This document shows positions 24,601-34,300 of a stretch of 64,000 nt of DNA, piece by piece. The stretch is from Ampullaceana balthica (lineage: Eukaryota > Mollusca > Gastropoda > Lymnaeidae). The notes under the pieces are model-generated. The model had not been told where the DNA came from, ran no database searches, and saw only the letters and a program-made list of their open reading frames with translations. The translations under genes were made by a program, and so were the position numbers. The DNA is taken from positions 302,478 through 366,477 of the forward strand of contig CALYLW010000340.1 of assembly GCA_944989445.1 (NCBI GenBank). Direction: 5' to 3'. The stretch's first letter is position 1. Every line of letters starts with the position of its first letter.

Positions 24601-27240
24601 AGAGAATATAGAAAATAAAAGGTAAAGATAAAATATTACAATGCTTAAATATTTTAGTTTTTTTTTAAACTAACAAGATATGTCTCTATTTTGAATTTAA
24701 CGAAGAAAACATGTAAGTAGAGAATTTGGCAGTAACTTGCAAAAGTATAATTTGCGTTATTTCATTTTAAAAATTACAATAAATACTTTTTAAACATATT
24801 CTAATACAGTAAGACAGTTGACGTTTAATTAACACATCCACCATCTACGAACCTTGGGGAGACGAGGATGGGGTGGGCCAATCCACTGCAGAGTTTTAGG
24901 TGTCAGAGAAATAACTTGATACGTCACGTGTGACCCCACGCCCTTAACAAGTCTTCTACTTAAGGCATAATGCCAAATGCTGAACAATCGTTAAGTACAT
25001 TTTCCCATCTTCATCAACTCCTCTAGGCGTATAGTTTTTTTTTATAATTGAAGTTAAAAACCCTAGGAATTTAATCTTAAACCCACATATAGTCTACCTA
25101 AAGTGGAATTTTTTAAATGTACGCAATCAATATATCTTTAAAGAAGTATAATTCTGTTATAAATTGAGTGCTATGCTTGTTTCTTAAATCTGGTGTCTAT
25201 CAATAAGATTCAAATTTAAGGCTAAGTTTTGACCATTTAAATATTTGTTCAATCATTGAAAAAATCATTTTTAGTTGTAAATAAAAATGAACAAAAACTC
25301 AACACGGCCTTGATAAAGTTGACGGAATAGCACGCTCGTTAATGGTGGTAGCTGCGTCTTCTGAATACTTTTACCTAGGGCCATGTTCACAATGTTGTAA
25401 GTGTAAGGTAAGCATCTAAGTTCTACTGGCAAGGAATGAGGATGAGCCGAAGGTGGTGACCTTCAAATTATATTCTAAAAAAGACCGGAAATGTCTTTTT
25501 TTTTAAAATCACATAAACTTTCATAGTTGAACAAATTTTGTCATAAATCTCTTTAGTGACTTTAAAAAAATACAAAATTGATTAAATTAGTGATGGTTTT
25601 AATGGGAATTCTGTGAATATAGCGGTCCAAATGTTTGGTATTCCTAAGCATACATATATATAAACACACGCCATGTATATACGCATCTCAGTCCGGGATG
25701 CCGTTCGGCAAACAAAAATACATTAACTATGCCGCTGTTAATAAATATAAAAGTTGCACTCCTACCTCTTAAAAAATTCCTAAATAAAATACATTCATAT
25801 TATGTTAGTCAAAAATGTGATCCGCTAAAATATCTTTTTCTTCCCACACGATCCCATATTCCGATGGTATCCCGAAAATGATCCTGTTTTGAACAGGGAT
25901 CTCATTCTTTTGTGGAATCTAATTTCCTTTTAGGATATGATTACCTACTAACGGAAAGTCATATTCTATTCCGGTAACATTACTTGTTGCATAAAAATGT
26001 CCTAATTACAGATGATGTCCCTATCTTTGTGCGATACGTTTTGGTTTGTAAAACAATATGAGGTAATAGATCATTTTCTATGTGGAAATATGAAGACTAA
26101 AAACAAAATATGGCATATAGTCTTCAATCGTTTACTGCAATTCTAATCTTAGTGCACGCTCGCAAACGCACGCGCGCACACACAACTACAAATACACAGA
26201 CACACACATTCATTGCTCTCAATCTCAGCCACTATATTTTGTAAATTCAAGTAATCCAAAGTACTATTTGTTACTTGAATACAAAGCGTTATTTATTGTA
26301 TGCCAAAAGTGTGTGTAAAGAACCATAAAAAATTGAAAAATATGCTGAACAGAGCAGTAACATTGTAAGATGTTGGGCTTTAGTCCCACAGGAGATACCA
26401 AATCCCTAAATTATTTCAATATAACTCATCAAGGTTTCTGTACCAAGTTGGGTCTAGATCCATACATCAATCAAGATGTCAGTGTTTAAATTGTAATTCA
26501 TAGAATATAACTAACAATTTTAAACATTGGTTACTGAATGGTAAATAATTAAAATGGCATCACTGACCCTGTGCGCAAAACAATACTTTGTGAAAAGATC
26601 AAATATGCGTAAGTTTTGAACAAGCTGTAAGGAATGAGCTTACCGAATATCAGCCTTCTGCCTTCATGGAAAGTTGGACAATTAGTGAAGTGAAAAGTTT
26701 TAACCTGCTTCTCTGATGTAAGTAAACTGTAAGTAATGAGCCTGACAAATTTTAGCCAGCCCTTTTTAAGCTAACCAAAGAAAACAAAGATTAGATCCCC
26801 AAAACTCCTTAAATAGTGACTTGTTTTTTTTTCAAGTAGCAAACGCCAACGTTAAACAAGCATTTCGCGAGGATTTGCTTAGTTAGAAATATTATTAATG
26901 TATAAAAAAAATACAGCTTTAAACAAATGTAACTCATTGAGATCTTTTTACACATAAATCTTGTTCAAAAGCAATAATTTTAATCATAAACTTGTTATGA
27001 CAATAAAAAATAACCACAATGAACAAAAAATGAAGATGAAAATCTTTATAAAAATACATATTAAAAGAATTTATTAGGCTTAGGATTTCAAATATGATGC
27101 AAATTGACGTTTTATTTAATAGTTTCTTTCTAAGATCAAATAGCCATTATTATTCTGAATCGAAAATAAAAAAAAGGAAAATGATTACCTAATATGTCCA
27201 AAATAAGTTTTACATATGTTATATCATCTCTGTGAATATT
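21660..27240. other. 5.6-kb stretch without recognised features
   Basis: Unique-looking, AT-rich sequence, with open frames of at most about 100 codons that lack recognisable domains. A short CA-rich tract lies at about 26165-26210. TTGCTACGCCGCTG at about 23859 resembles a hAT terminal repeat but has no partner. No RNA gene or tandem array was seen. It could be intronic or intergenic. Confidence 0.4.
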
Positions 27241-27244
27241 CTGC

Positions 27245-27256
27245 TTGTGAATCAAT
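27245..27256 (+). repeat. Left 12-bp target-site duplication of Penelope pair
   Basis: TTGTGAATCAAT at the outer edge of the left Penelope copy is repeated exactly at 30490-30501. The duplication brackets both copies together, so the pair seems to have entered in one event. Confidence 0.8.
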
Positions 27257-27337
27257 AAAATACAAAATACACAAACAAATTGTGCAATGAAAACAATAAA
27301 TTTGAGCTTTATTTTTAGACTGATACGACAGTAAACG

Positions 27338-27359
27338 TTTCGGCTAATGCCTTCATCAG
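27338..27359 (-). ncRNA. Hammerhead-ribozyme-like motif, left copy
   Basis: On the minus strand, CTGATGA and GAAA boxes flank a 3-bp stem (GGC/GCC) with an ATTA loop. It is the exact counterpart of the motif at 30355-30376. Penelope-like elements are known to carry minimal hammerhead ribozymes. Stem I does not pair in the standard register here, so activity is doubtful. Confidence 0.4.
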
Positions 27360-27551
27360 TACAACATAAAATACATTCTTACAATACTTACATAAGTAAT
27401 AATAATATTCTTAAAACATATTGTATTTTAAAATATTTATGTTAAATAAAAAGAAAGGAAAAACAAAAACAAACATGGACACAGGATATAGCAAAAAGGG
27501 GGAAGTATCCAAAGTTACAGTAAAAACCACAACGGGAACAAGATTATGCAG

Positions 27552-28901
27552 TTAAGTAAAATTATGAATTTGGTTAATTCCATATGGAGCCAACGTACCA
27601 AATCTTTTTATGAGTCTATTTTCCATGTGGACTCTATCATGGGTATTGCTTGCATATAAAATACCAGTTACTGCAATATCTGATATGCCGTTATGGTCAA
27701 CACTGTTAAAATGTTTAGAAACAGGACATTGAGCCTGTTTATTTATATTATACAGGTGTTCTCTAAACCGATCTCCAAGACGACGACCAGTCTCACCCAC
27801 GTAAATTTTATTACACCTCTTGCAAAGAATTGCATAAATCACGTTGCGACTTGTGCAAGTGAATCCATCTTTTATTAAGAATTTTTCAAGAGGGAAAGAA
27901 ATGTTGTTAATTTCCATCACATATGGACAAGTATTGCAACGGTTACGGTTGCAACCTTTTGTTCCAATATATGCTTTCATTGTGGGAAGGTGACTTCTTA
28001 CAAGAATATCTCTGAGGCTTCTATCTCTCCGGAAAGCAAAAAGAGGAGGTTTTTTGAAGACCTGCTGAGTTAGAGGGTCAGCCATAAGGATTGGTCGGTT
28101 TTTGAGAATCACCTGGCGAGCTTTAAAATTATGAGGATGAAAAGTTAAAATAAATTTTGATCGATCACATTGATCAGAAACAGATGATTTAAATGTATCC
28201 TGTCTGGTCATGCCTTTAATTCGATTGACAGCGGATATTAAAACTGTTTCCGGGTATGACCTTCTTCGAAAAAAATCCAGCATTTCATTACTTTTCTCCA
28301 AAAAGTCTGCCTCATCACTGCAGAGTCGTTTAAGTCTCAATAGTTGCGAAAATGGGATAGAGCTCTTACAAGATTCAGGATGGGACGATGAATACATAAG
28401 GAAACTATGGCTGTCAGTAGACTTGTAAAAAATTGATGTGGATATTTTATTTTCTTTCAATTTAATTTGTATATCCAAAAAATTAACAGCACTTCTATGG
28501 ATTGTTGAAGTAAATTTGATCGAAGAATGGAAGTTACCGACGAAGTCAATAAAACTTTGCAATTGTTGCATGTTCATTTTTGTAATTCCAATGCAATCGT
28601 CAATGTATCTCCTGTAGTACTCTGGAGAGATACCTTTGTAATTTTCACTCCATAGGTGTTCCAAATGGCCCATAAATATGCATGCATAACTTGGTCCCAT
28701 TTTCGTTCCCATAGCAACTCCACTAATTTGATCAAAAAACTGTCCGTTGAACTCAAACGAGTTTAAATTTAGGACCAGCTCAGTTAATCGTAGTATGGCA
28801 CTTGCGGGGATCTTGAGATTTGCCTTCTTGTTGAGAAAAAATGAGATTGCAGAGAGGCCATCGGCATGAGGAATAGACGTGTACAATGAAGAAACGTCCA
28901 T
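27552..28901 (-). CDS. Penelope-like RT/GIY-YIG polyprotein, left copy, 5'-truncated
   Basis: This is the C-terminal part of a Penelope-like retroelement polyprotein, which primes reverse transcription at a nicked chromosomal site using its GIY-YIG endonuclease. The 449 residues begin inside the reverse transcriptase at catalytic motif A (MDVSSLYTSIP, Asp2). Motif B is around GVAMGTKMGPSYA (61-73) and motif C is YIDD (99-102). A CX4CX2C cluster follows at 317-325. The GIY-YIG domain then has VIY at 354-356, YVG at 367-369, an REH at 380-382 and a likely catalytic Glu at 427. The frame continues upstream of the chosen Met (LLFT precedes it) to the palindrome junction at 28914, so the Met is internal and the true start is lost. 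Full-length family members are usually several hundred residues longer. There are no internal stops. Confidence 0.95.
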   Translation of the reverse strand: MDVSSLYTSIPHADGLSAISFFLNKKANLKIPASAILRLTELVLNLNSFEFNGQFFDQISGVAMGTKMGPSYACIFMGHLEHLWSENYKGISPEYYRRYIDDCIGITKMNMQQLQSFIDFVGNFHSSIKFTSTIHRSAVNFLDIQIKLKENKISTSIFYKSTDSHSFLMYSSSHPESCKSSIPFSQLLRLKRLCSDEADFLEKSNEMLDFFRRRSYPETVLISAVNRIKGMTRQDTFKSSVSDQCDRSKFILTFHPHNFKARQVILKNRPILMADPLTQQVFKKPPLFAFRRDRSLRDILVRSHLPTMKAYIGTKGCNRNRCNTCPYVMEINNISFPLEKFLIKDGFTCTSRNVIYAILCKRCNKIYVGETGRRLGDRFREHLYNINKQAQCPVSKHFNSVDHNGISDIAVTGILYASNTHDRVHMENRLIKRFGTLAPYGINQIHNFT

Positions 28902-28914
28902 TGTAAATAGTAAA
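28801..28914 (-). other. Palindrome spacer unique to left Penelope copy
   Basis: These 114 bp encode motif A and the following segment of the reverse transcriptase in the left copy and have no counterpart in the right copy. They form the loop between the two inverted arms. This is the signature expected if a cDNA folded back on itself or the polymerase switched strand. Confidence 0.85.
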
Positions 28915-29002
28915 TGCCATACTACGATTAACTGAGCTGGTCCTAAATTTAAACTCGTTTGAGTTCAACGGACAGTTTTTTGATCAAATTAGTGGAGTTG
29001 CT

Positions 29003-30163
29003 ATGGGAACGAAAATGGGACCAAGTTATGCATGCATATTTATGGGCCATTTGGAACACCTATGGAGTGAAAATTACAAAGGTATCTCTCCAGAGTACTA
29101 CAGGAGATACATTGACGATTGCATTGGAATTACAAAAATGAACATGCAACAATTGCAAAGTTTTATTGACTTCGTCGGTAACTTCCATTCTTCGATCAAA
29201 TTTACTTCAACAATCCATAGAAGTGCTGTTAATTTTTTGGATATACAAATTAAATTGAAAGAAAATAAAATATCCACATCAATTTTTTACAAGTCTACAG
29301 ACAGCCATAGTTTCCTTATGTATTCATCGTCCCATCCTGAATCTTGTAAGAGCTCTATCCCATTTTCGCAACTATTGAGACTTAAACGACTCTGCAGTGA
29401 TGAGGCAGACTTTTTGGAGAAAAGTAATGAAATGCTGGATTTTTTTCGAAGAAGGTCATACCCGGAAACAGTTTTAATATCCGCTGTCAATCGAATTAAA
29501 GGCATGACCAGACAGGATACATTTAAATCATCTGTTTCTGATCAATGTGATCGATCAAAATTTATTTTAACTTTTCATCCTCATAATTTTAAAGCTCGCC
29601 AGGTGATTCTCAAAAACCGACCAATCCTTATGGCTGACCCTCTAACTCAGCAGGTCTTCAAAAAACCTCCTCTTTTTGCTTTCCGGAGAGATAGAAGCCT
29701 CAGAGATATTCTTGTAAGAAGTCACCTTCCCACAATGAAAGCATATATTGGAACAAAAGGTTGCAACCGTAACCGTTGCAATACTTGTCCATATGTGATG
29801 GAAATTAACAACATTTCTTTCCCTCTTGAAAAATTCTTAATAAAAGATGGATTCACTTGCACAAGTCGCAACGTGATTTATGCAATTCTTTGCAAGAGGT
29901 GTAATAAAATTTACGTGGGTGAGACTGGTCGTCGTCTTGGAGATCGGTTTAGAGAACACCTGTATAATATAAATAAACAGGCTCAATGTCCTGTTTCTAA
30001 ACATTTTAACAGTGTTGACCATAACGGCATATCAGATATTGCAGTAACTGGTATTTTATATGCAAGCAATACCCATGATAGAGTCCACATGGAAAATAGA
30101 CTCATAAAAAGATTTGGTACGTTGGCTCCATATGGAATTAACCAAATTCATAATTTTACTTAA
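29003..30163 (+). CDS. Penelope-like RT/GIY-YIG polyprotein, right copy, more truncated
   Basis: The 386 residues are identical to residues 64-449 of the left copy. The frame is open from 28916 onward (AILRLTELVLN precedes the first Met), so the chosen Met is arbitrary. Motif B is partly present and motif C YIDD is at 36-39. Motif A with its catalytic Asp is missing, so the reverse transcriptase cannot be functional from this copy. The CX4CX2C cluster (254-262) and the whole GIY-YIG endonuclease (from about 290) are intact, ending at the TAA at 30161-30163. It runs divergently from the left copy across the 114-bp spacer. No promoter is evident. Confidence 0.95.
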   Translation: MGTKMGPSYACIFMGHLEHLWSENYKGISPEYYRRYIDDCIGITKMNMQQLQSFIDFVGNFHSSIKFTSTIHRSAVNFLDIQIKLKENKISTSIFYKSTDSHSFLMYSSSHPESCKSSIPFSQLLRLKRLCSDEADFLEKSNEMLDFFRRRSYPETVLISAVNRIKGMTRQDTFKSSVSDQCDRSKFILTFHPHNFKARQVILKNRPILMADPLTQQVFKKPPLFAFRRDRSLRDILVRSHLPTMKAYIGTKGCNRNRCNTCPYVMEINNISFPLEKFLIKDGFTCTSRNVIYAILCKRCNKIYVGETGRRLGDRFREHLYNINKQAQCPVSKHFNSVDHNGISDIAVTGILYASNTHDRVHMENRLIKRFGTLAPYGINQIHNFT

Positions 30164-30354
30164 CTGCATAATCTTGTTCCCGTTGTGGTTTTTACTGTAA
30201 CTTTGGATACTTCCCCCTTTTTGCTATATCCTGTGTCCATGTTTGTTTTTGTTTTTCCTTTCTTTTTATTAACATAAATATTTTAAAATACAATATGTTT
30301 TAAGAATATTATTATTTCTTATGTAAGTATTGTAAGAATGTATTTTATGTTGTA

Positions 30355-30376
30355 CTGATGAAGGCATTAGCCGAAA
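30355..30376 (+). ncRNA. Hammerhead-ribozyme-like motif, right copy
   Basis: CTGATGA (30355-30361), then GGC (30363-30365), loop, GCC (30370-30372) and GAAA (30373-30376). A short stem III can form between AC and the GT of GTC at 30385-30387, giving a possible cleavage triplet GTC. Stem I fails in the standard register, and ACTGAT (30354-30359) can instead pair with ATCAGT (30390-30395). It is probably a decayed or family-specific variant. Confidence 0.4.
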
Positions 30377-30489
30377 CGTTTACTGTCGTATCAGTCTAAA
30401 AATAAAGCTCAAATTTATTGTTTTCATTGCACAATTTGTTTGTGTATTTTGTATTTTATTTAAAAGCTTTATTGCAGTCCCATTCTATA

Positions 30490-30501
30490 TTGTGAATCAA
30501 T
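30490..30501 (+). repeat. Right 12-bp target-site duplication of Penelope pair
   Basis: Exact copy of TTGTGAATCAAT from 27245-27256. It is separated from the right arm by 29 bases that have no counterpart beside the left arm. Confidence 0.8.
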
Positions 30502-30951
30502 GTTTGCATACAGAACCACTCTCTCATGCTTGTCAATATATCCGCACTTCCTTTCCCAGCTCTGAAAAGAAAAAATTCGTGTGCAACCTATTTGCGCACC
30601 AATTTGCCCGGATGTTAGAACTGAACGTTTTCTTGCCCTAGGGGTGTACTTGGTTTCGGGTGATTGATTTCATAAGTTTAATGAGCTTCTCATCTGGTGT
30701 GAGTAAGGGCATAATCTGTGTTTTAGCGATCCCTTAGGCCCAAAATTTACTGATTAAATATGTAAAATAGAAATAAATAAAAGCCTATTCAAGGGGATCT
30801 TATGAAATCCCAAATATCTTTAAGTTTATTACCAGACTTGGTATTTTTTAAAGGCTAATCTTTGAGTAAATCCTCATAAAAAGAGTTTAATTCTAAAAGG
30901 CGCATCAATAATTCTTAGACTCTACACTCTTCAACTGAAGAGCCTCTAACT

Positions 30952-31279
30952 CAGGGGTCGGGAAATTTATTTTCTGAGATAGCCGTAAACAACACATATT
31001 TTGAAAAGTAATTCTTTGAGAGCATACATTATGTTTAAAACCAAAAATTCAAGTATATGATTGCATTTTGTGCAATTTCAACACTTAAAGTACAATAATT
31101 ATGTCTCTGGATCCTTTTTAATAACATTGTTATGCTGATTTTTTTAATATGCAATTAATATGTAAATCAAATGAGCCTGAATAAATGTTGTTGTTTTTTT
31201 ATTATCGAACATTTGTCTGAGAGCCAGAGCCATCAATACAGCCACATATGGTTCGCGAGCCATGGTTTCCAAACCCCTG
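30952..31279. mobile_element. hAT-like MITE with perfect 8-bp duplication
   Basis: The ends are CAGGGGTCGGGAAA on the left and TTTCCAAACCCCTG on the right, inverted with respect to each other. The flanking CTCTAACT (30944-30951 and 31280-31287) is an exact 8-bp target-site duplication, the hAT length. At 328 bp it has no transposase. Subterminal words such as GGTTCGCGAGCCATGG resemble those of the 43509-44699 element. Confidence 0.9.
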
Positions 31280-31306
31280 CTCTAACTGATGTTATTGCTT
31301 ACTTGA

Positions 31307-31405
31307 TTACTGCTGATTGCTGAATTGATCACTGCTGATTGCTGAATTGATCACTGCTGATTGCTGACTTGATCGCTGCTGATTGCTGACTTGATTACTG
31401 TTGAT
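31307..31405 (+). repeat. 22-bp repeat, 4-5 copies
   Basis: The unit TGATTGCTGAATTGATCACT plus GC repeats with small changes (ATCACT, ATCGCT, ATTACT). Confidence 0.9.
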
Positions 31406-31459
31406 TTTGAGTTCAATATCAAAGTGATCGATATTCTCCAAAGCCTCCCTCTTTACTTC

Positions 31460-31605
31460 TCGAAAAAAGAGAGAGGGCGAGAGAGAGAAGGGGAGATGGA
31501 TCATGGAGATAGATAGAAAGAGAGAGAGAGAGAGAGTGAGAGAGAGAGAAAGAACGAAAAAAAGAAAAAAGAGATAAAGAAAAAAAAAGAGAGAGAGAGT
31601 TCTTG
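31460..31605 (+). repeat. GA-rich simple-sequence tract
   Basis: GAGAGA and AAAGAGA runs make this strand almost purely purine. The open frames across it are repeat artefacts. Confidence 0.85.
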
Positions 31606-31949
31606 ATGTCCTGATTGTATTGTTCCCATTCCACTCATCAAAAATAAATTTTTATTCTCTGGTATAAAACTGTTCCACCAATCGACAGAGCGTATCGAGG
31701 AGCCAGGCTTCTGGCTTGGTGGCCAATAAACAATATAATAGCCCAAGTCACAGGTTCGAGGGAACGATCCGTAGCACTATGACGTCATTTTAGCGTATAC
31801 TTAAGTATATATACAAGGCGCGCATAAGGAGGTGTGCAAAATTCTAAAAATTCTAAAAGATTCTAAAAAAATATTATATGACAACATAGTTTTAGCTTAT
31901 ATTTTAATTTTGGAAAAGAGAGCGATGTAAAAAAGAGAATTTGAGGATT

Positions 31950-32400
31950 TATAATTATAAAATACTTTATGTACATTTCATGAATTTTCGTATTTATCAA
32001 ACAAGAATAAGTTAGGGCCGTTTATAAAGTACGTCACGCTCCAGAGGGGGAGAGGGGGTGTAAGAAAGTGTGACAGGTTGTGACAGGCGGAGGAGGTGGT
32101 CCGGCCATGTGTGACGTCACGATATTTTCTATTAAATTTTGATTATTTTGTTAATAAAAACACATTTTTTATTCGAAAGCGTGACATACTTTTGGTGTGG
32201 GGGGGGGTCCCCCGAGATTTGTGACAGTTTGTGACAGGGGGGGGAGGGGGAGAGTTAAAAATGGTCCAAAATGGCGTGACATATTTTATGGACGGCCCCT
32301 TACTTGGGCTTTTTGCCCCCAAAAATGTGGGCGCCATAGGCGCCCTACTGCCCAAGTGGGCGCCGTAGGCGCCCTAAAACCCCTAATATCAATATAAATA
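31950..32400 (+). mobile_element. Helitron-like family 3 fragment interrupted by MITE
   Basis: It carries the family 3 words TTTATGTACATTTCATGAAT and AAGAATAAGTTA, then the inserted MITE, then CTTGGGCTTTTTGCC. Two perfect hairpins follow: GGGCGCC ATA GGCGCCC (about 32329-32345) and GGGCGCC GTA GGCGCCC (about 32359-32375). The hairpins are near the expected 3' end, where CCCCTAA replaces CTAG. Confidence 0.6.
32025..32299. mobile_element. Harbinger-like MITE with TTA duplication
   Basis: The left end GGGCCGTTTATAAAGTACGT and the right end, reverse-complemented, GGGGCCGTCCATAAAATATG are terminal inverted repeats of about 25 bp. TTA at 32022-32024 and 32300-32302 is a 3-bp target duplication, as in the PIF/Harbinger superfamily. 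The host sequence AAGTTACTTGGGCTTTT is seen uninterrupted at about 18119-18135 and 35766-35782, which confirms the boundaries. Length 275 bp, non-coding. Confidence 0.85.
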
Positions 32401-32559
32401 ATTACCGTTGTCTTTATGTATGTTTGTATGGAACAATGCTGTTAGATGGCGCTGCGATCAATTTTGTATAAAAATATTATAAGACGTCATTGTTTTAAGC
32501 TTATACTTATATTTTAATTTTTGAAAAGTGAACGATGTAAAAATAGGATTTGAGGATTT

Positions 32560-32790
32560 ATAATTTTTATGAAATACTTTGTGTACATTTCAGCAAGTTT
32601 AATATTTCGTACTTGTCAAAAACGGGTAAGTTACTTATGTTATTTATGTATATTGATTCCCGTTGTCTGTATGCATGTAAGTTAGGTAGCGCTGCGATCG
32701 ACTTTGTAAACAAATATTATATGACGTCATTGTTTTAGCTTATATTTTAATTTTTGAAAAGGAAACGATGTTTGAGGATTTATAATTATT
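32560..32790 (+). repeat. Further family 3 fragments
   Basis: Phrases TTTGTGTACATTTCAGCAAG and AATATTTCGTACTTGTCAAA match the family 3 module. The TGGCGCTGCGATC and TATATGACGTCATTGTTTTA words occur twice around 32450-32750, which marks an internal duplication. Confidence 0.5.
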
Positions 32791-32809
32791 ATGAAACTAA
32801 ACGCCCCGC

Positions 32810-32925
32810 AGCGTAGCATACGCCGCAGACTTACTCATGGAGAGTGCAAAGAAAGTGGAGAAAAAACGGACACAAACTACAGCACGAAGAAATCAAAACA
32901 ACGCAAGTGAACGTCTGTTAATAAA
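32810..32925 (-). mobile_element. Helitron-like family 2 3' fragment
   Basis: On the minus strand it matches the 3' part of 41945-42287, including CTTTGCACTCTCCATGAG and GCGGCGTATGCTACGC. The terminal CTAG has decayed. It lacks the tRNA-Val-like insert. Confidence 0.6.
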
Positions 32926-33041
32926 CGGGAGGCGGGTAACAAAACATCAGTGTGCATGTCTTTACGTTTACTAGCTATTTTTACTACTTACCTGCTTTGT
33001 AAGTTTAATCGGAACTGTCCCACTATTTGTTTATAATTTTT

Positions 33042-33578
33042 AAATCCCTTATATTAACTTCACCGCCGTCTCTGTCTCTCTGTCTGTCGTCATCTCATGG
33101 GCGGGCGGGCGGAAAAACAAAAGTCGAAAATGACCCACTTCCCGTGATCCGATCGGGCTACAATTTGGCACACGGGCCCGTCTATCCTAACAATGCATCG
33201 TATCAAAATTTCAGATCGATCGAACGTACCGTAATTAAATTAATGCATTTTTAGTTTATCCTTATATGAGGTATGTAATTCAAATTCACGGTTTGTTATT
33301 GTTTTTTTCCCACGTGAAAGTTTGAGTTGACGCGTTGAGGCGACCCATCGAAGCACCGGGGCACTTTGTTTACATTTTACGTGTCACGCTGAGCTCGGTC
33401 AAGCGAATCGGTGACCAGACATTTCCCCTCTCACCCTCTCCCCCCCCCCAGGGTTATGAAGCAAACTTGAGTTAAGACAGATTCAGTCTGTAAATGTTTG
33501 AAAATAATCAATACTGTTAGTTATAAGACATATTTAAGGGATTTATAGTCAAAAACTTTGTTTTTACGGGTTTGTTTT
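33042..33578 (+). repeat. ~500-bp dispersed repeat, subfamily b
   Basis: It starts AAATCCCTTATATTAACTTC, contains GTATCAAAATTTCAGATCG and TTTACGTGTCACGCTGAGCT, and ends AGGGATTTATAGTCAAAAAC then TTTTTACGGGTTT. The 75-codon frame inside is not conserved in the other copies and is not supported as a gene. Confidence 0.8.
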
Positions 33579-33579
33579 A

Positions 33580-33760
33580 TTTCACGTGCCCAGTTCACGC
33601 GTTGACGCCGACCGTCACTGTTCACACCCCTTACAGTCCCTGCGCCCAGTTTTAAAACCAGGGGAGATAATTGTATTTCAGTCTGTAAATGTCGCGTTTA
33701 AACATAATCAATACTTTTAGTTATGTCTCATATATAAAGGATTTATAGTCAAAAGGTAAG
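33580..33760 (+). repeat. Partial second copy of ~500-bp repeat
   Basis: It repeats the right half of the preceding copy (CAGTCTGTAAATGT through GGATTTATAGTCAAAA), so this is a tandem partial duplicate. Confidence 0.6.
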
Positions 33761-33879
33761 CTGGCTTTGCAACTACTGAAAAATGCGTAGACTAAAAAGT
33801 AGAAAATTAGTGCATATTTAATATAAGACTAGTTTTTAAAAAGTGTTTTTAATGTTGATTATTTATTTACTTAGTGCTG

Positions 33880-34021
33880 CGTATGCTACGCCGCGGGTCT
33901 CTCCAAGGTTCCTTCTTTTCATTCACTCATACTTGTTTGCCAAAACCCACCCCATTTTGACAACTGTGTCTTCACCCGTCACTAAATCATTAGCGCGTAT
34001 GCTACGCCGCGGGTCAACTAG
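33880..34021 (+). mobile_element. Helitron-like 3' terminus
   Basis: A hairpin GCGTA TGC TACGC (33995-34007) is followed by CGCGGGTCAA and CTAG (34018-34021), then T. A second copy of the hairpin lies at about 33880-33895, so two 3' ends are stacked. The 5' end is not resolved. Confidence 0.65.
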
Positions 34022-34029
34022 TATAACAT

Positions 34030-34300
34030 AAACACCCTCTATTATGGCTGATGCCGTAATGCTAAAGGACATCACTCTGGTTTTTTTTAAATTGAAAATA
34101 TACAATTAAAAATCGTAATCATTTTGGTTTCCAGATAAACATTAACCAAACAACGCAACAACCTTTGACGTCAGCATTTGTGTTGTAAACAGTGCTAAAT
34201 GACTCAAAGAGTTTTTTTTTGTTTGGTGCCGTAATTTGGTGCGCTGCTTTCTAAAATTAGTTTAAAAATCGTGTAGTGATTAGCACTGTAAAATAAAACA
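34030..34300 (+). mobile_element. Helitron-like family 3 5' fragment
   Basis: It aligns with the first half of 18309-18753, including TTTGGTGCGCTGCTTTCTAA and GTGTAGTGATTAGCACTGT, but lacks the 3' module. It is interrupted at about 34300 by the next dispersed repeat. Confidence 0.6.

Larger units (their letters stand above)
27257..30489. mobile_element. Head-to-head pair of Penelope-like retroelements
   Basis: The left arm (27254-28800) and right arm (28915-30460) are inverted copies of each other about 1.55 kb long. By eye they differ by one substitution and one single-base indel, both in the 3' untranslated part. They are separated by 114 bp (28801-28914) that is 5' sequence unique to the left copy. 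Each arm carries the C-terminal part of a Penelope-like polyprotein, about 300 bp of 3' untranslated sequence and a hammerhead-like motif. Both copies are 5'-truncated. The right side has 29 extra bases (30461-30489) before the duplication. Near-identity implies recent insertion, or, less likely, an assembly artefact. Confidence 0.93.

Noticed and set aside
27552..30163. Group I intron or phage-type GIY-YIG homing endonuclease
   Set aside because: The GIY-YIG domain is fused behind reverse transcriptase motifs A-C, which is the Penelope-like arrangement.
31690..31775. tRNA gene or SINE head (TGGCTTGGTGG followed by GGTTCGAGG)
   Set aside because: The A-box-like word is good but the B box matches only partly and no cloverleaf can be folded by eye.
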